The translations under genes were made by a program, and so were the position numbers. Source: Solirubrobacteraceae bacterium (GTDB lineage Bacteria > Actinomycetota > Thermoleophilia > Solirubrobacterales > Solirubrobacteraceae). Taken from it: a stretch of 64,000 bases of DNA. Under the pieces are notes generated by a model that was not told where the DNA came from, did not search any database, and saw only the letters and a program-made list of their open reading frames with translations. Where the stretch lies: positions 105,130 through 169,129 of the forward strand of contig JADGPK010000001.1 in the NCBI GenBank assembly GCA_017882445.1, in the 5' to 3' direction. Each line of letters starts with the position of its first letter. The first letter of the stretch is position 1. This document shows positions 1 through 8,926 of the stretch, one piece after another.

Positions 1-12
1 CTCGAGCTGGAC

Positions 13-1134
13 TCAGGCGAAGAGATGGTCGGCTATCCCTGCCAGGCCGAGGAGATCCTGGACCTCTTCATCTAGGTGCGGGACGAGGATCGGCTCCCGC
101 TCGCTCAGCGATCTCGACAGCCGATCGATCGTTTCCCGATCGCGTCGCGCGAGCACGTCGAAGTCGGCGAGGTTGCTCGCCACCTTCGCCGCCAGCGCCG
201 CGCCCAGCTCGCCCTCGAGCAGCTGAGCGACCTCCTGCACTGAGCGTCCCCGCAGTCCCTCTCGATTGACGCGGTTGACGATCAGCTCGCCTCCTGCCAT
301 GCCTGCCGCCGCGAGCTGCTCGGCGAGGAACACGGCCTCCCTCGCCGGCTCGAGCTCCGGTGAGGTGACGATCAGGAAGGCCGTGTGCGGGGAGCGCAGC
401 AGCGCCGCAACACCCCGCGTACGCTCTCCGAAGCCGTCGAGCACGCCCGTCAGGGAGCGGAAGAAGCGCGACAGCTCGCCGAGCATGTCCACGCCGGTTA
501 TGCGCGCGAAGATCGCAAAGATCAGCGCGGTGCCGCGGCCGAACAGGCGCGCGGTGAGCCCCCCGGGCGCGAGGAACACCTGCAGTGCGCGCCCGTCGAG
601 GAACCCCAGCAGGCGGTTGGGGGCGTTCAGGAAGTCCAGCGCGTTGCGCGAAGGGGGCGTGTCGAGCACGATCACATCGAAGTCGTGCTCCTCGTAGAGC
701 TCATACAGCTTCGCGATCGCGCTCAGCTCGTGGGATCCGGCGACCGCTGTCGAGAGCTCGGTGTAGACCGGGTTGGCGAGGATCTCCTCGCGCGCGCGCT
801 CGTCGGGCGCCAGGCGGGTGACGATCTCGTCGAAGGTCCGCTTGGCGTCGAGCATCATCGCCCACAGCTCGCCCTCGATCTCAACGCCCTGTGCGGCGAG
901 CCTCGCCGAGTCGATCCGGTGGGGCTCCCCGGAGAGCTCCTCCAGGCCGAGGGCCGACGCAAGGCGCTTGGCCGGGTCGATCGTGACCACCGCGACCTTC
1001 TGTCCGCGCGCCGCGAGACCCAGAGCCAGCGCCGCCGAGGTGGTCGTCTTGCCCACTCCACCGGCCCCCACGCAGACGAGCACCCGCTTGCCCCTCAGCC
1101 GTCCCCGCAGTCCGTGCTCGGATTTCGCGCCCAT
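13..1134 (-). CDS. ArsA/Get3-family ATPase (single P-loop domain)
   Basis: ORF with deviant Walker A VGAGGVGKTTTSAALALGLAARGQKVAVVTIDPAKRLASALG typical of ArsA/GET3 ATPases. Confidence 0.85.
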   Translation of the reverse strand: MGAKSEHGLRGRLRGKRVLVCVGAGGVGKTTTSAALALGLAARGQKVAVVTIDPAKRLASALGLEELSGEPHRIDSARLAAQGVEIEGELWAMMLDAKRTFDEIVTRLAPDERAREEILANPVYTELSTAVAGSHELSAIAKLYELYEEHDFDVIVLDTPPSRNALDFLNAPNRLLGFLDGRALQVFLAPGGLTARLFGRGTALIFAIFARITGVDMLGELSRFFRSLTGVLDGFGERTRGVAALLRSPHTAFLIVTSPELEPAREAVFLAEQLAAAGMAGGELIVNRVNREGLRGRSVQEVAQLLEGELGAALAAKVASNLADFDVLARRDRETIDRLSRSLSEREPILVPHLDEEVQDLLGLAGIADHLFA

Positions 1135-1223
1135 GTCGGGATCGTAGTTCCCGTGCAGGAATCGTCCCCTGCTATGCGAATACCCACCGGACGGCTTTCC
1201 AGCAATCGAGTATCGGAGCCCCT

Positions 1224-1991
1224 GTGGACGGAAAGGCCAAGGTCATCGCATTCGCCAACCAGAAGGGCGGCGTGGCGAAGACGACAACCACGCTCAACCT
1301 CGCCGCTGCTTTTGCGGAGGAGGGCCACCGCGTGCTCTGCGTGGACATGGACCCGCAGGGCAACCTGACGATGTCCCAGGGAATCGACCCGGACACGCTC
1401 GAGAAATCGATGTACGACGTTCTCGTGCACAAGGTGTCGATCCGCGAAGTGATCCGCAAGCGCGAGATCGACATCGCATGCGCTTCGATCGATCTCGCCG
1501 GCGCTGAGATCGCGATGTCGACGATGATCGGCCGCGAGCGCTCGCTGCAGAAGGCTTTGGAACCGATTCTCGACGACTACGACTTCATCTGCATCGACAC
1601 GCCGCCGAGCCTGGGCCTGCTGACGATCAACGCGCTGACGGCCGCCGACAAGGTGATCGTCCCCGTGCAGTGCGAGTATCTGTCCATGCGTGGGCTCATC
1701 CAGCTGCAGAACACGCTCGCGATGATCCGCGAGAACCTCAATCCGGGCGTCGACATCGAGGGTATCCTTCCGACGTTGGTGGATTCGCGCACGATCCACG
1801 CCAAGGAGGCGATCGAGATCCTCGAGGAAAACTTCGGCGACCGCGTGTTCGCCTCGCGCATCCGCAAGACGGTCCGTTTCGCAGAGGCGCCGGTGAAGGG
1901 GATGTCGGTCCTCAAGTACGAGCCCGACGGAGTCGCGGCGCAGTCCTATCGGCAACTCGCGCAGGAGGTTCTCACCAATGGCCAACGCTAA
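1224..1991 (+). CDS. parA: ParA/Soj family ATPase
   Basis: FANQKGGVAKTTTTLNLAAAFAEEGHRVLCVDMDPQGNLT; GTG start. Confidence 0.9.
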   Translation: MDGKAKVIAFANQKGGVAKTTTTLNLAAAFAEEGHRVLCVDMDPQGNLTMSQGIDPDTLEKSMYDVLVHKVSIREVIRKREIDIACASIDLAGAEIAMSTMIGRERSLQKALEPILDDYDFICIDTPPSLGLLTINALTAADKVIVPVQCEYLSMRGLIQLQNTLAMIRENLNPGVDIEGILPTLVDSRTIHAKEAIEILEENFGDRVFASRIRKTVRFAEAPVKGMSVLKYEPDGVAAQSYRQLAQEVLTNGQR

Positions 1992-3429
1992 GCGCGCGAG
2001 CATGCGCGAAGGGCCTCTCGCCGCCCTCTTCCGCAAGACCGAAGGGGTCGAGGACCAGGGAGCCGACGCGCAATCCACGCAAGAGGGCGGGCCGTCGCCT
2101 GCCAGCGAGGCGCCCCAGGCGCCTCCGGCCGTCCATCCGCGTGAGAGCGGGCTACCCCATCCGGCCCTGGGCCCATCGTCGCAGTCTCCCCAGGAGGAGG
2201 GGCGCGTGCCATCCCCGCAGGAGCGTCTGCGTCATGCATTCTCCTCGGAGATACCCGAGAACGTCCTCGAACGGATGCCAACGCGTCCTGCGCTCGACGA
2301 CTATACGCGTGGGCGTCGGGTTCACGCGAGTGCGCCTGAAACGGTCGGAAAGCCGATCATCCGCGTGGTGGGCGTCGGTGGAGCCGGCGTCAACGCGGTC
2401 AACCGCATGGTCGAGGCCGAGGTCGAGGGCATCGAGTTCCTGGCCGTCAACACAGACCTGCAGTCGCTGCAGCAGTCCACGGCCGACATCACGCTGCACA
2501 TCGGCGCGGAGCTGACCAGGGGCCTGGGCTCCGGCTCGGACGCCAACATCGGCCGGCGCGCGGCGATGGAGGATTACGACCGCATGAAGGCGCTGTTGAA
2601 GGGCTCGGACATGGTCTTCATCGCCGCCGGTGCGGGCGGCGGCACCGGGACCGGCGCCGCGCCGATAGTCGCCCGCATCTCTCGTGAGATCGGCGCATTG
2701 ACCGTGGCGATCGTAACCAAGCCCTTCGGCTTTGAGGGCTCGCGCCGGCGCGAGCAGGCCGAGGACGGCGTGGGCGCCCTGGCCGCCGAGGTCGACACGC
2801 TGATCGTGGTTCCCAACGACCGCCTGCTCGGCGTGCTGGACAAGCAGACAGCGATGGTCGAGGCCTTCCGCGTGGCCGATGACGTCCTGCGCCAGGGCGT
2901 GCAGGGGATCTCGGACCTCGTGACTCTCCCCGGCCTGATCAACCTCGATTTCGCCGACGTACGGACGATCATGAGCGACGCCGGCAGCGCGCTGCTCGGC
3001 ATCGGCATGGGCGTCGGCGAGAACCGGGCGACCGAGGCAGCCATACAGGCCGTCTCATCGCCTCTGCTAGAAACGTCGATGGAGGGCGCGCGATCGATCC
3101 TCCTGTCGATCACCGGCGGGACCAACCTGTCGCTATGGGAGGTCAACGAGGCTGCCAAGTCCGTCTCGGAGGCCGCCCACCCGGATGCCAACATCATCTT
3201 CGGGGCGATGGTCGACCAGACGCTCGACGACCAGGTGTGGGTCACGGTCGTGGCCACCGGCTACGGCGACGAGGGCAGGCGCAAGAGTGTCAGCCGTCTC
3301 AGAGAGCCAGCAGCGGCCGGCGAGGTGCGGGTCCAGCGTGCCGGGACGCCGCGCCCGGCCCGAGAGTCGCGTCGCGGCGGCCTTGCGGTGGATGAACTCG
3401 ACGTGCCCGAGTTCATTCCCAACCTGTGA
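1978..3429 (+). CDS. ftsZ: FtsZ with long N-terminal extension
   Basis: Tubulin signature AAGAGGGTGTGAAPIVA, T7 loop NLDFADVRTIM, C-terminal peptide VDELDVPEF; overlaps parA by 14 nt. Confidence 0.92.
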   Translation: MANAKRASMREGPLAALFRKTEGVEDQGADAQSTQEGGPSPASEAPQAPPAVHPRESGLPHPALGPSSQSPQEEGRVPSPQERLRHAFSSEIPENVLERMPTRPALDDYTRGRRVHASAPETVGKPIIRVVGVGGAGVNAVNRMVEAEVEGIEFLAVNTDLQSLQQSTADITLHIGAELTRGLGSGSDANIGRRAAMEDYDRMKALLKGSDMVFIAAGAGGGTGTGAAPIVARISREIGALTVAIVTKPFGFEGSRRREQAEDGVGALAAEVDTLIVVPNDRLLGVLDKQTAMVEAFRVADDVLRQGVQGISDLVTLPGLINLDFADVRTIMSDAGSALLGIGMGVGENRATEAAIQAVSSPLLETSMEGARSILLSITGGTNLSLWEVNEAAKSVSEAAHPDANIIFGAMVDQTLDDQVWVTVVATGYGDEGRRKSVSRLREPAAAGEVRVQRAGTPRPARESRRGGLAVDELDVPEFIPNL

Positions 3430-3551
3430 GGGTGCGCCGGCCGGCGCGGCGCGGCTCACACGCGTCGGTATAGGCCGATCAGCCGATCGGGGATCCGGCG
3501 GCCGATCCTGGTGGGAGGCAGCTCGACGACGGCCTCCTCGCCCGGCCCGGC

Positions 3552-3565
3552 TGCAAACGCTTGCA
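3552..3565. promoter_or_regulatory. LacI/cre-like operator palindrome TGCAAACGCTTGCA
   Basis: Matches TGNNANCGNTNNCA, about 60 nt upstream of the ggt start. Confidence 0.35.
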
Positions 3566-3626
3566 ACGTCCACCGCCACGGCTCTGCACTCCGCACGGGT
3601 GGGGTCGTCTGTGGTATCGCTCAGCA

Positions 3627-5099
3627 ATGGGAGATGCCGAGAAGGGAGTGGTAGCGGCCGGGCATCCGCTGACCGCCCAGGCCGGCGCGAGGGTGCTCAG
3701 GGAAGGAGGCAACGCCGTCGACGCCGCCGTTGCGGCGATGCTCATGTCGTTCGTCACCGAGCCGCTGCTGACCGGGCTCGGGGCCGGTGGGTACATGCTC
3801 GTGGCGGGCGGCGGGATGAGGCCCACGCTGCTCGACTTCTTCGTGCAGGCGCCCAGTCGCAGCAACGACGGCACGGAGGCGGAGCTGCATGCGATCGACG
3901 TGTCCTTCGGAGACGCCGCCCAGAAGTTTCACATCGGCCCGGCCTCCTGTGGGGTGTACGGCACGCCCGCGGGCGTGTGCGAGGCGGTCGGCAGATGGGG
4001 CACGGTGCCCCTCGAGCACCTGGCCGCGCCGGCCGCCAGGCTCGCACGGGATGGGGTCGTGCTCAACGCCGGCCAGGCGTACGTCGCAAAGATCCTCGCC
4101 GACCTGTTGACCTCCACGCCCGAGTGCGCGGCCCTGTGGGCGCCCGACGGTCACATCCTGGTGGAGGGCGAGATGCTCCGCAACCCCGAGCTCGGCGACG
4201 CGCTGACGCGTCTGGCGCGGGATGGCGCAGAGCCGTTCTACCGGGGCGACATAGCGAGGGAGGTCCGCGACTGGTTGCTGGCCCGAGGCGGATCGCTGAG
4301 CGGCGAGGACCTCGAGGGCTATCGCGCGGTCGAGCGCGAGCCGGTCAAGATGGCCTATCGCGGTCGCGAGATCCTCACCAACCCGCCGCCCTCGGCAGGT
4401 GGAACGCTTCTCGCCTATGCGCTTGCGCTGCTGGATCGTGGTCCCGCGCCGCCGACCCTGCGGGGCGTGGTCGCGGCGATGACCGCGGCGCAGTCCGAGC
4501 GCACGCCGGAGTTCGTCGAAGGCCTCGACCAGCCTGGCTTCCTGGAGCGATTCCTGGCGACCCGCCTGGGCTCGACAACGCACATCTCCGTGATCGACGC
4601 TGAGGGCCGTGGGTGCAGCGTGACCACCACCAACGGTGAGGGCTCCGGGGTGGTGGTGCCGGGCACGGGGATGCACATCAACAACGTGATGGGCGAGGAG
4701 GATCTCAACCCGCTGGGCTTCCACCTCCACCCTGCGGGACGGCGCATGCCCAGCATGATGGCCCCTTCGATGGTGATGCGCGAGGGCGAGGTCGAGCTGG
4801 TGCTGGGGAGCGCCGGCTCCAACCGCATCCGCTCGGCGCTGCTGCAGATGATCGTCGCGGTGGTCGACCGCGACATGCCGGCGCGGGAGGCCGTCGACTC
4901 CCCGCGTGTGCACGTCGAGGACGGCGTCATCTTCGCCGAGCCGGGGATCGACATTGAGGGGCTGGACCCGGAGCTGCGCGTGGTGCGCTTCGGGGCGCTG
5001 AACCTGTTCTTCGGCGGGGTCCAGGCCGCGCTTCGGCGCGGGGAGATCCTGAGCGGCGCGGGAGACCCGCGTCGAGGCGGCGTCGCGGTGACACTCTGA
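3627..5099 (+). CDS. ggt: gamma-glutamyltransferase family protein
   Basis: KGVVAAGHPLTAQAGARVLREGGNAVDAAVAAMLMSFVTEPLLTGLGAGGYMLV; catalytic region ..GRGCSVTTTNGEGSG..; start at ATG 3627. Confidence 0.88.
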   Translation: MGDAEKGVVAAGHPLTAQAGARVLREGGNAVDAAVAAMLMSFVTEPLLTGLGAGGYMLVAGGGMRPTLLDFFVQAPSRSNDGTEAELHAIDVSFGDAAQKFHIGPASCGVYGTPAGVCEAVGRWGTVPLEHLAAPAARLARDGVVLNAGQAYVAKILADLLTSTPECAALWAPDGHILVEGEMLRNPELGDALTRLARDGAEPFYRGDIAREVRDWLLARGGSLSGEDLEGYRAVEREPVKMAYRGREILTNPPPSAGGTLLAYALALLDRGPAPPTLRGVVAAMTAAQSERTPEFVEGLDQPGFLERFLATRLGSTTHISVIDAEGRGCSVTTTNGEGSGVVVPGTGMHINNVMGEEDLNPLGFHLHPAGRRMPSMMAPSMVMREGEVELVLGSAGSNRIRSALLQMIVAVVDRDMPAREAVDSPRVHVEDGVIFAEPGIDIEGLDPELRVVRFGALNLFFGGVQAALRRGEILSGAGDPRRGGVAVTL

Positions 5100-5509
5100 G
5101 ACCCTGTGCCTCACTCTGCGCGCTGACCGTCGTCGTGGCGCTCGGCGCCTGCACGGGCGTGAAAGCCGCCGACCTGTTCATCGTCTATCGCAGCGGCTCC
5201 ACCCCGCACGCGCGCCTGACGATGCTCGTCAACGAAGAAGGCGATGTGCACTGCAACGGTGGGCCGACGCTGAAGCTGAGCGACTCGCAGCTCGTGCGGG
5301 CACGGGCCATCCAGGAAGAACTCCACGACGCCGCCACCAACCACCTGTCATTGGCGCCTGGGGCCGGATCGGTGCTCAGCTACTACGTCCGCGAGGAGAA
5401 CGGGAACGTCCGCTTCAGCGACAACTCCGCGGGCCGGCCGCCGGTCCTGCGCCAGCTCCAGCTGTTCGTGCTGCAGACCGCCCAGCAGGTCTGCCATCTC
5501 CCCGAATAG
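5096..5509 (+). CDS. putative lipoprotein, unknown function
   Basis: In-frame LRPCASLCALTVVVALGAC signal/lipobox upstream of the listed GTG (5135); the only plausible start covering it is CTG 5096. Confidence 0.5.
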   Translation: MRPCASLCALTVVVALGACTGVKAADLFIVYRSGSTPHARLTMLVNEEGDVHCNGGPTLKLSDSQLVRARAIQEELHDAATNHLSLAPGAGSVLSYYVREENGNVRFSDNSAGRPPVLRQLQLFVLQTAQQVCHLPE

Positions 5510-5525
5510 CTCCTCGCCCTTCGGC

Positions 5526-6440
5526 CTACTCGCCCGCCCTGGGCTTGTGTGCGGCGAGCAGCAGGTTGTAGAAGATCGCAGCCGGCAGTCGCGACTCCAG
5601 CAGCCTGCGGTCGAGCTCCTGGAGCATCAGGTAGCCACGGTAGGCGTACAGGCGCCACGCCCACGGCACCTCCTCGGGGTCCGCGGTCGCCTCCAGCGTG
5701 CGGTTCGTCCAGCCGAACCAGTTGGCCAGCAGCTCCTCGCCGCTGACGCGCACGTCCTGGAAGCCCGCGCCGCGGGCGATCCGGGCGAGTTCGCCCGGGG
5801 CGAAGGCGTGGACGTCCACAACACGCTCGAGCGCTGCGTCAGACTCCTCGCCGTCGGCGGTGGGCGCGCGTCCCGCGCCCAGGGCGCGGCGCCAGAGCGG
5901 GGCGATCGTGGTCGCGAAGCGCTTTGGGACGCTGGCCAGGCGATCGCCGTATCGCGACGGCTCGCCCGCGAACACCAGCGTGCCGCCCGGTGCGAGCACG
6001 CGCCTGAACTCGGCGAATGCGCGGGGGAGATCGGGGATGTGGTGCAGGACGGCGTGGCCCAGCACGAGATCGAAGCTGGCGTCCGCAAAGGGCAGGCGCT
6101 CGGCGTCGGCCGGCTCGGTGCGCACTCCGAGCCCGAGGCGCCGTGCGTTGCTCTGAAGAGTTTCGAGCATGCCCGCAGAGATGTCGCTGCAGGTGGCCTC
6201 CCCGATCAGTCCGGCGCGCAGAAGGTTCAGCGTGAAGTAGCCCGTCCCCGAGCCGATCTCCAGCGAGCGCGCGTAGTGGCCGGGCTCGCGCCCGAGCGCC
6301 TTGCTCAGCTTGGCCGTGACCTGGCTCATGCCGAGCTCGCCGAAGTCGATGCCCCACTTGGAGTCGTAGTGCTCAGCCGCCACGTCGTGGTAGCGCGTGT
6401 TGGCCACTCGGATCTCCTCGGCGCTCAGGGCGGGCGGCAC
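5526..6440 (-). CDS. class I SAM-dependent methyltransferase
   Basis: ARSLEIGSGTGYFTLNLLRAG motif I and downstream methyltransf_11-type blocks. Confidence 0.85.
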   Translation of the reverse strand: MPPALSAEEIRVANTRYHDVAAEHYDSKWGIDFGELGMSQVTAKLSKALGREPGHYARSLEIGSGTGYFTLNLLRAGLIGEATCSDISAGMLETLQSNARRLGLGVRTEPADAERLPFADASFDLVLGHAVLHHIPDLPRAFAEFRRVLAPGGTLVFAGEPSRYGDRLASVPKRFATTIAPLWRRALGAGRAPTADGEESDAALERVVDVHAFAPGELARIARGAGFQDVRVSGEELLANWFGWTNRTLEATADPEEVPWAWRLYAYRGYLMLQELDRRLLESRLPAAIFYNLLLAAHKPRAGE

Positions 6441-6516
6441 GGGGTGGCACCATATACTCGCGCGCCGTGCCCGCGCCTTCCAACCCCCGCCTGATCCTGT
6501 CGCGCGAGCGTATCTA

Positions 6517-7326
6517 TTGACACCAACCCTGTACCTGCAGCGAGATCAGCCCGAGGGCGTACCCCCGCTGGCGCTCACCGGCGAGCGCACGCTCCCGGAC
6601 GTGCCCGCGGAGAACTATTGGTTTCGCCGCCACCTCGTCGTCTACGAGTGGATCGCCGCGCGGACGGCCGGCATGCGCGTCCTCGACATGGCCTGCGGCG
6701 AGGGCTACGGGACCGATGTGCTCGCGCGCACAGCTCAGAGCGCGGTCGGCGTGGACGCCAACCCGGAGGCCCATGAGCATGCCCGCCTGCGCTACTCGCG
6801 GGCGAACCTCCGCTTCGTGCGCGACATGGTCGGCAGCTTCGCCGAGGAGGCCGACGCGGTGGTGTTCCTCCAGACGATCGAGCACATCGAGGAGCCCGGC
6901 GCGGTGCTCGACCATTTCCGCTCGCTCGTCGCGCGCACGGGCACACAGCCCCGAGGCCCGGGTTCCGCAGTGCCCGGGACGGTCTTCGTCTCCACCCCCA
7001 ACGTGCTCACGCTCGCGCCGAAGGGTGCTTCACGGTCTGGCAACCCGTGGCACGTGCACGAGTACCGCGCCGAGGAGTTCGCGGCGCTTTGCCGCGAGCA
7101 CTTCGCGAGCGTGGAGATCCACGGGCTGTTCCACGCACGCAAACTCCGCGCGCACGAGCTTGCCCTGCGGGCGGGCTGGGATCGCGTGCACCGGCGCCTC
7201 GGCCTGACCAGCCGCTTCTACGACTGGTTCACACCGGCTATCGCCTCCTCCGACTTCACGTTCCGCGCCGCCCACGAGGCGGATCTGGATCTCGCGCTGG
7301 ACTTCGTCGCGGTGTGCCGGTCGTGA
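6517..7326 (+). CDS. class I SAM-dependent methyltransferase, Rv3030-like
   Basis: LTGERTLPDVPAENYWFRRHLVVYEWIA...VLDMACGEGYGTD; TTG start likely. Confidence 0.85.
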   Translation: MTPTLYLQRDQPEGVPPLALTGERTLPDVPAENYWFRRHLVVYEWIAARTAGMRVLDMACGEGYGTDVLARTAQSAVGVDANPEAHEHARLRYSRANLRFVRDMVGSFAEEADAVVFLQTIEHIEEPGAVLDHFRSLVARTGTQPRGPGSAVPGTVFVSTPNVLTLAPKGASRSGNPWHVHEYRAEEFAALCREHFASVEIHGLFHARKLRAHELALRAGWDRVHRRLGLTSRFYDWFTPAIASSDFTFRAAHEADLDLALDFVAVCRS

Positions 7327-8831
7327 GCGCGACCGATCGAAGATCGGCCAGCGACCGCGGCGCGCTGGCGATCGTCCTGCACACACACATGCCCTACGTG
7401 GAGGGCTTCGGGACGTGGCCCTTCGGGGAGGAGTGGCTGTGGGAGGCGATGGCCGGCTGTTACCTGCCGCTGCTCGACCTGCTCGATGACGGCGCACCGC
7501 TCACGCTGTCGCTGACCCCGGTGCTCTGCGATCAGCTGGAAGCCGCCGCGATCGAGGAGCGCTTCACGACATTCGTGCAGGAGATCCGCCGCGTGACCCA
7601 CGAGCAGGACGCGGCCGGGCTGCGAGCCGGCGGGTACGAGACGCTGGCGCGCGAGATCGAGCGCTCATCGTGCGACTACACCGGTGCGCTCGAGAGCCTG
7701 CGGCGGCGGGGCGGCGACCTGCTCTCGTCGCTCGGCCGCCACGCCCAATGGACGTCATCGGCCACCCACGCGATCCTTCCCCTCCTGGCCACCGACGCGG
7801 GTGTGCGTATCCAGGTGCAGATCGGCGTGGACGCTCATCGCCGCCGCTTCGGCGCCGGCTGGCGCGGCGGCTTCTGGTTGCCCGAGTGCGCCTACGCGCC
7901 GTGGCTCGTGCGGGCGCTGAGCGACGCGGGTGTGAGCAGCGTGTGCGTGGAGCTGACCAACCGCTTCGGCCTGGGCGCCAACGAGCATCTGCGCCCGATC
8001 GCCGATGGCTCCGGCGTCCTCTTGGTCCCGATAGATCGCGCCACGATCTCGCTGTTGTGGAGCGACAGCGGCTATCCGGCGAGCGGCGCCTACCGCGACT
8101 ATCACCACCACACCGTCCATCACCACACGCCGTGGAACAACGACGGGCGGGCCTACGACCACGCCGAGGCGCTCGTCCTGGCGCGCGAGCATGCGGCCGA
8201 CTTCGTCTCAAGGACGCTCACTCGTCTGGATGACGCAAACGCCGCGGCGCCTTCTGGGGAGGGCTTGCCGGGGGGTGGGCTCCTCGTCTGCGCGTTCGAC
8301 ACCGAGCTGTTCGGGCACTGGTGGTACGAGGGCCTCGCCTGGCTTCGCGCCGTGGTGGCGGAGTGCTCGGCGCAAGGGCTCGAGCTGCTGCGATTGGACG
8401 ACGCGCTGCAGCGCACGGAGCCCGTTTGCGTAGCCGACATGGACGCCGAGCAGCCCCACGGCACCCCCGATCGGTTGGCGCCGCTCGAGGGCTGGGCGGC
8501 GAGCAGCTGGGGCAAGGACGGCGATCTGTCGACCTGGTCGGGGCCCGCGGTCGCCGAGATGGCCTTCGCCGTGCGCGCCGCAGAGCTCGAGGTGGTGAGG
8601 GCGGGCGCGCACGCGAGCGCCGCTGCGGTGCGGGAGCTGCTCGCGCTGCAGGCCAGCGACTGGCCGTTCATGGTCTCACGCGGCGTTGCCGCCCCCTACG
8701 CGCGTGAGCGCTTCGAGGGTCACCGCCAGGCGCTCGTCGGGGCGCTCGCCGACGGCAGGTCGGCCGGGGTGGGGGGGCTGCGCAACATCGCGCCGCACGC
8801 CGAGCCCGCGTCGCTCCTCGTTCCCCTGTAG
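7323..8831 (+). CDS. glycoside hydrolase family 57 / 1,4-alpha-glucan branching enzyme-like, Rv3031-like
   Basis: VLHTHMPYVEG..WPFGEEWL, WLPECAYAPWLV, CAFDTELFGHWWYEG; GTGA overlap with the upstream methyltransferase. Confidence 0.88.
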   Translation: MSATDRRSASDRGALAIVLHTHMPYVEGFGTWPFGEEWLWEAMAGCYLPLLDLLDDGAPLTLSLTPVLCDQLEAAAIEERFTTFVQEIRRVTHEQDAAGLRAGGYETLAREIERSSCDYTGALESLRRRGGDLLSSLGRHAQWTSSATHAILPLLATDAGVRIQVQIGVDAHRRRFGAGWRGGFWLPECAYAPWLVRALSDAGVSSVCVELTNRFGLGANEHLRPIADGSGVLLVPIDRATISLLWSDSGYPASGAYRDYHHHTVHHHTPWNNDGRAYDHAEALVLAREHAADFVSRTLTRLDDANAAAPSGEGLPGGGLLVCAFDTELFGHWWYEGLAWLRAVVAECSAQGLELLRLDDALQRTEPVCVADMDAEQPHGTPDRLAPLEGWAASSWGKDGDLSTWSGPAVAEMAFAVRAAELEVVRAGAHASAAAVRELLALQASDWPFMVSRGVAAPYARERFEGHRQALVGALADGRSAGVGGLRNIAPHAEPASLLVPL

Positions 8832-8926
8832 GGCCCGTGATAGAGAGCCGCCCACACCAGGCCTATCGAGAGGAGCCGTTGATGTCAGCTTGCGAGCGAG
8901 GGCCGTCCGCGGCCTGAGCAGTGGCT

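Noticed and set aside
3621-5114. 497-aa minus-strand ORF opposite ggt, and many similar long antisense ORFs (e.g. 12325-13086, 38364-39449, 19563-21077)
   Set aside because: Shadow ORFs caused by high-GC codon bias; residues are low-complexity Arg/Ala/Gly/His-rich and the opposite strand encodes recognisable conserved families
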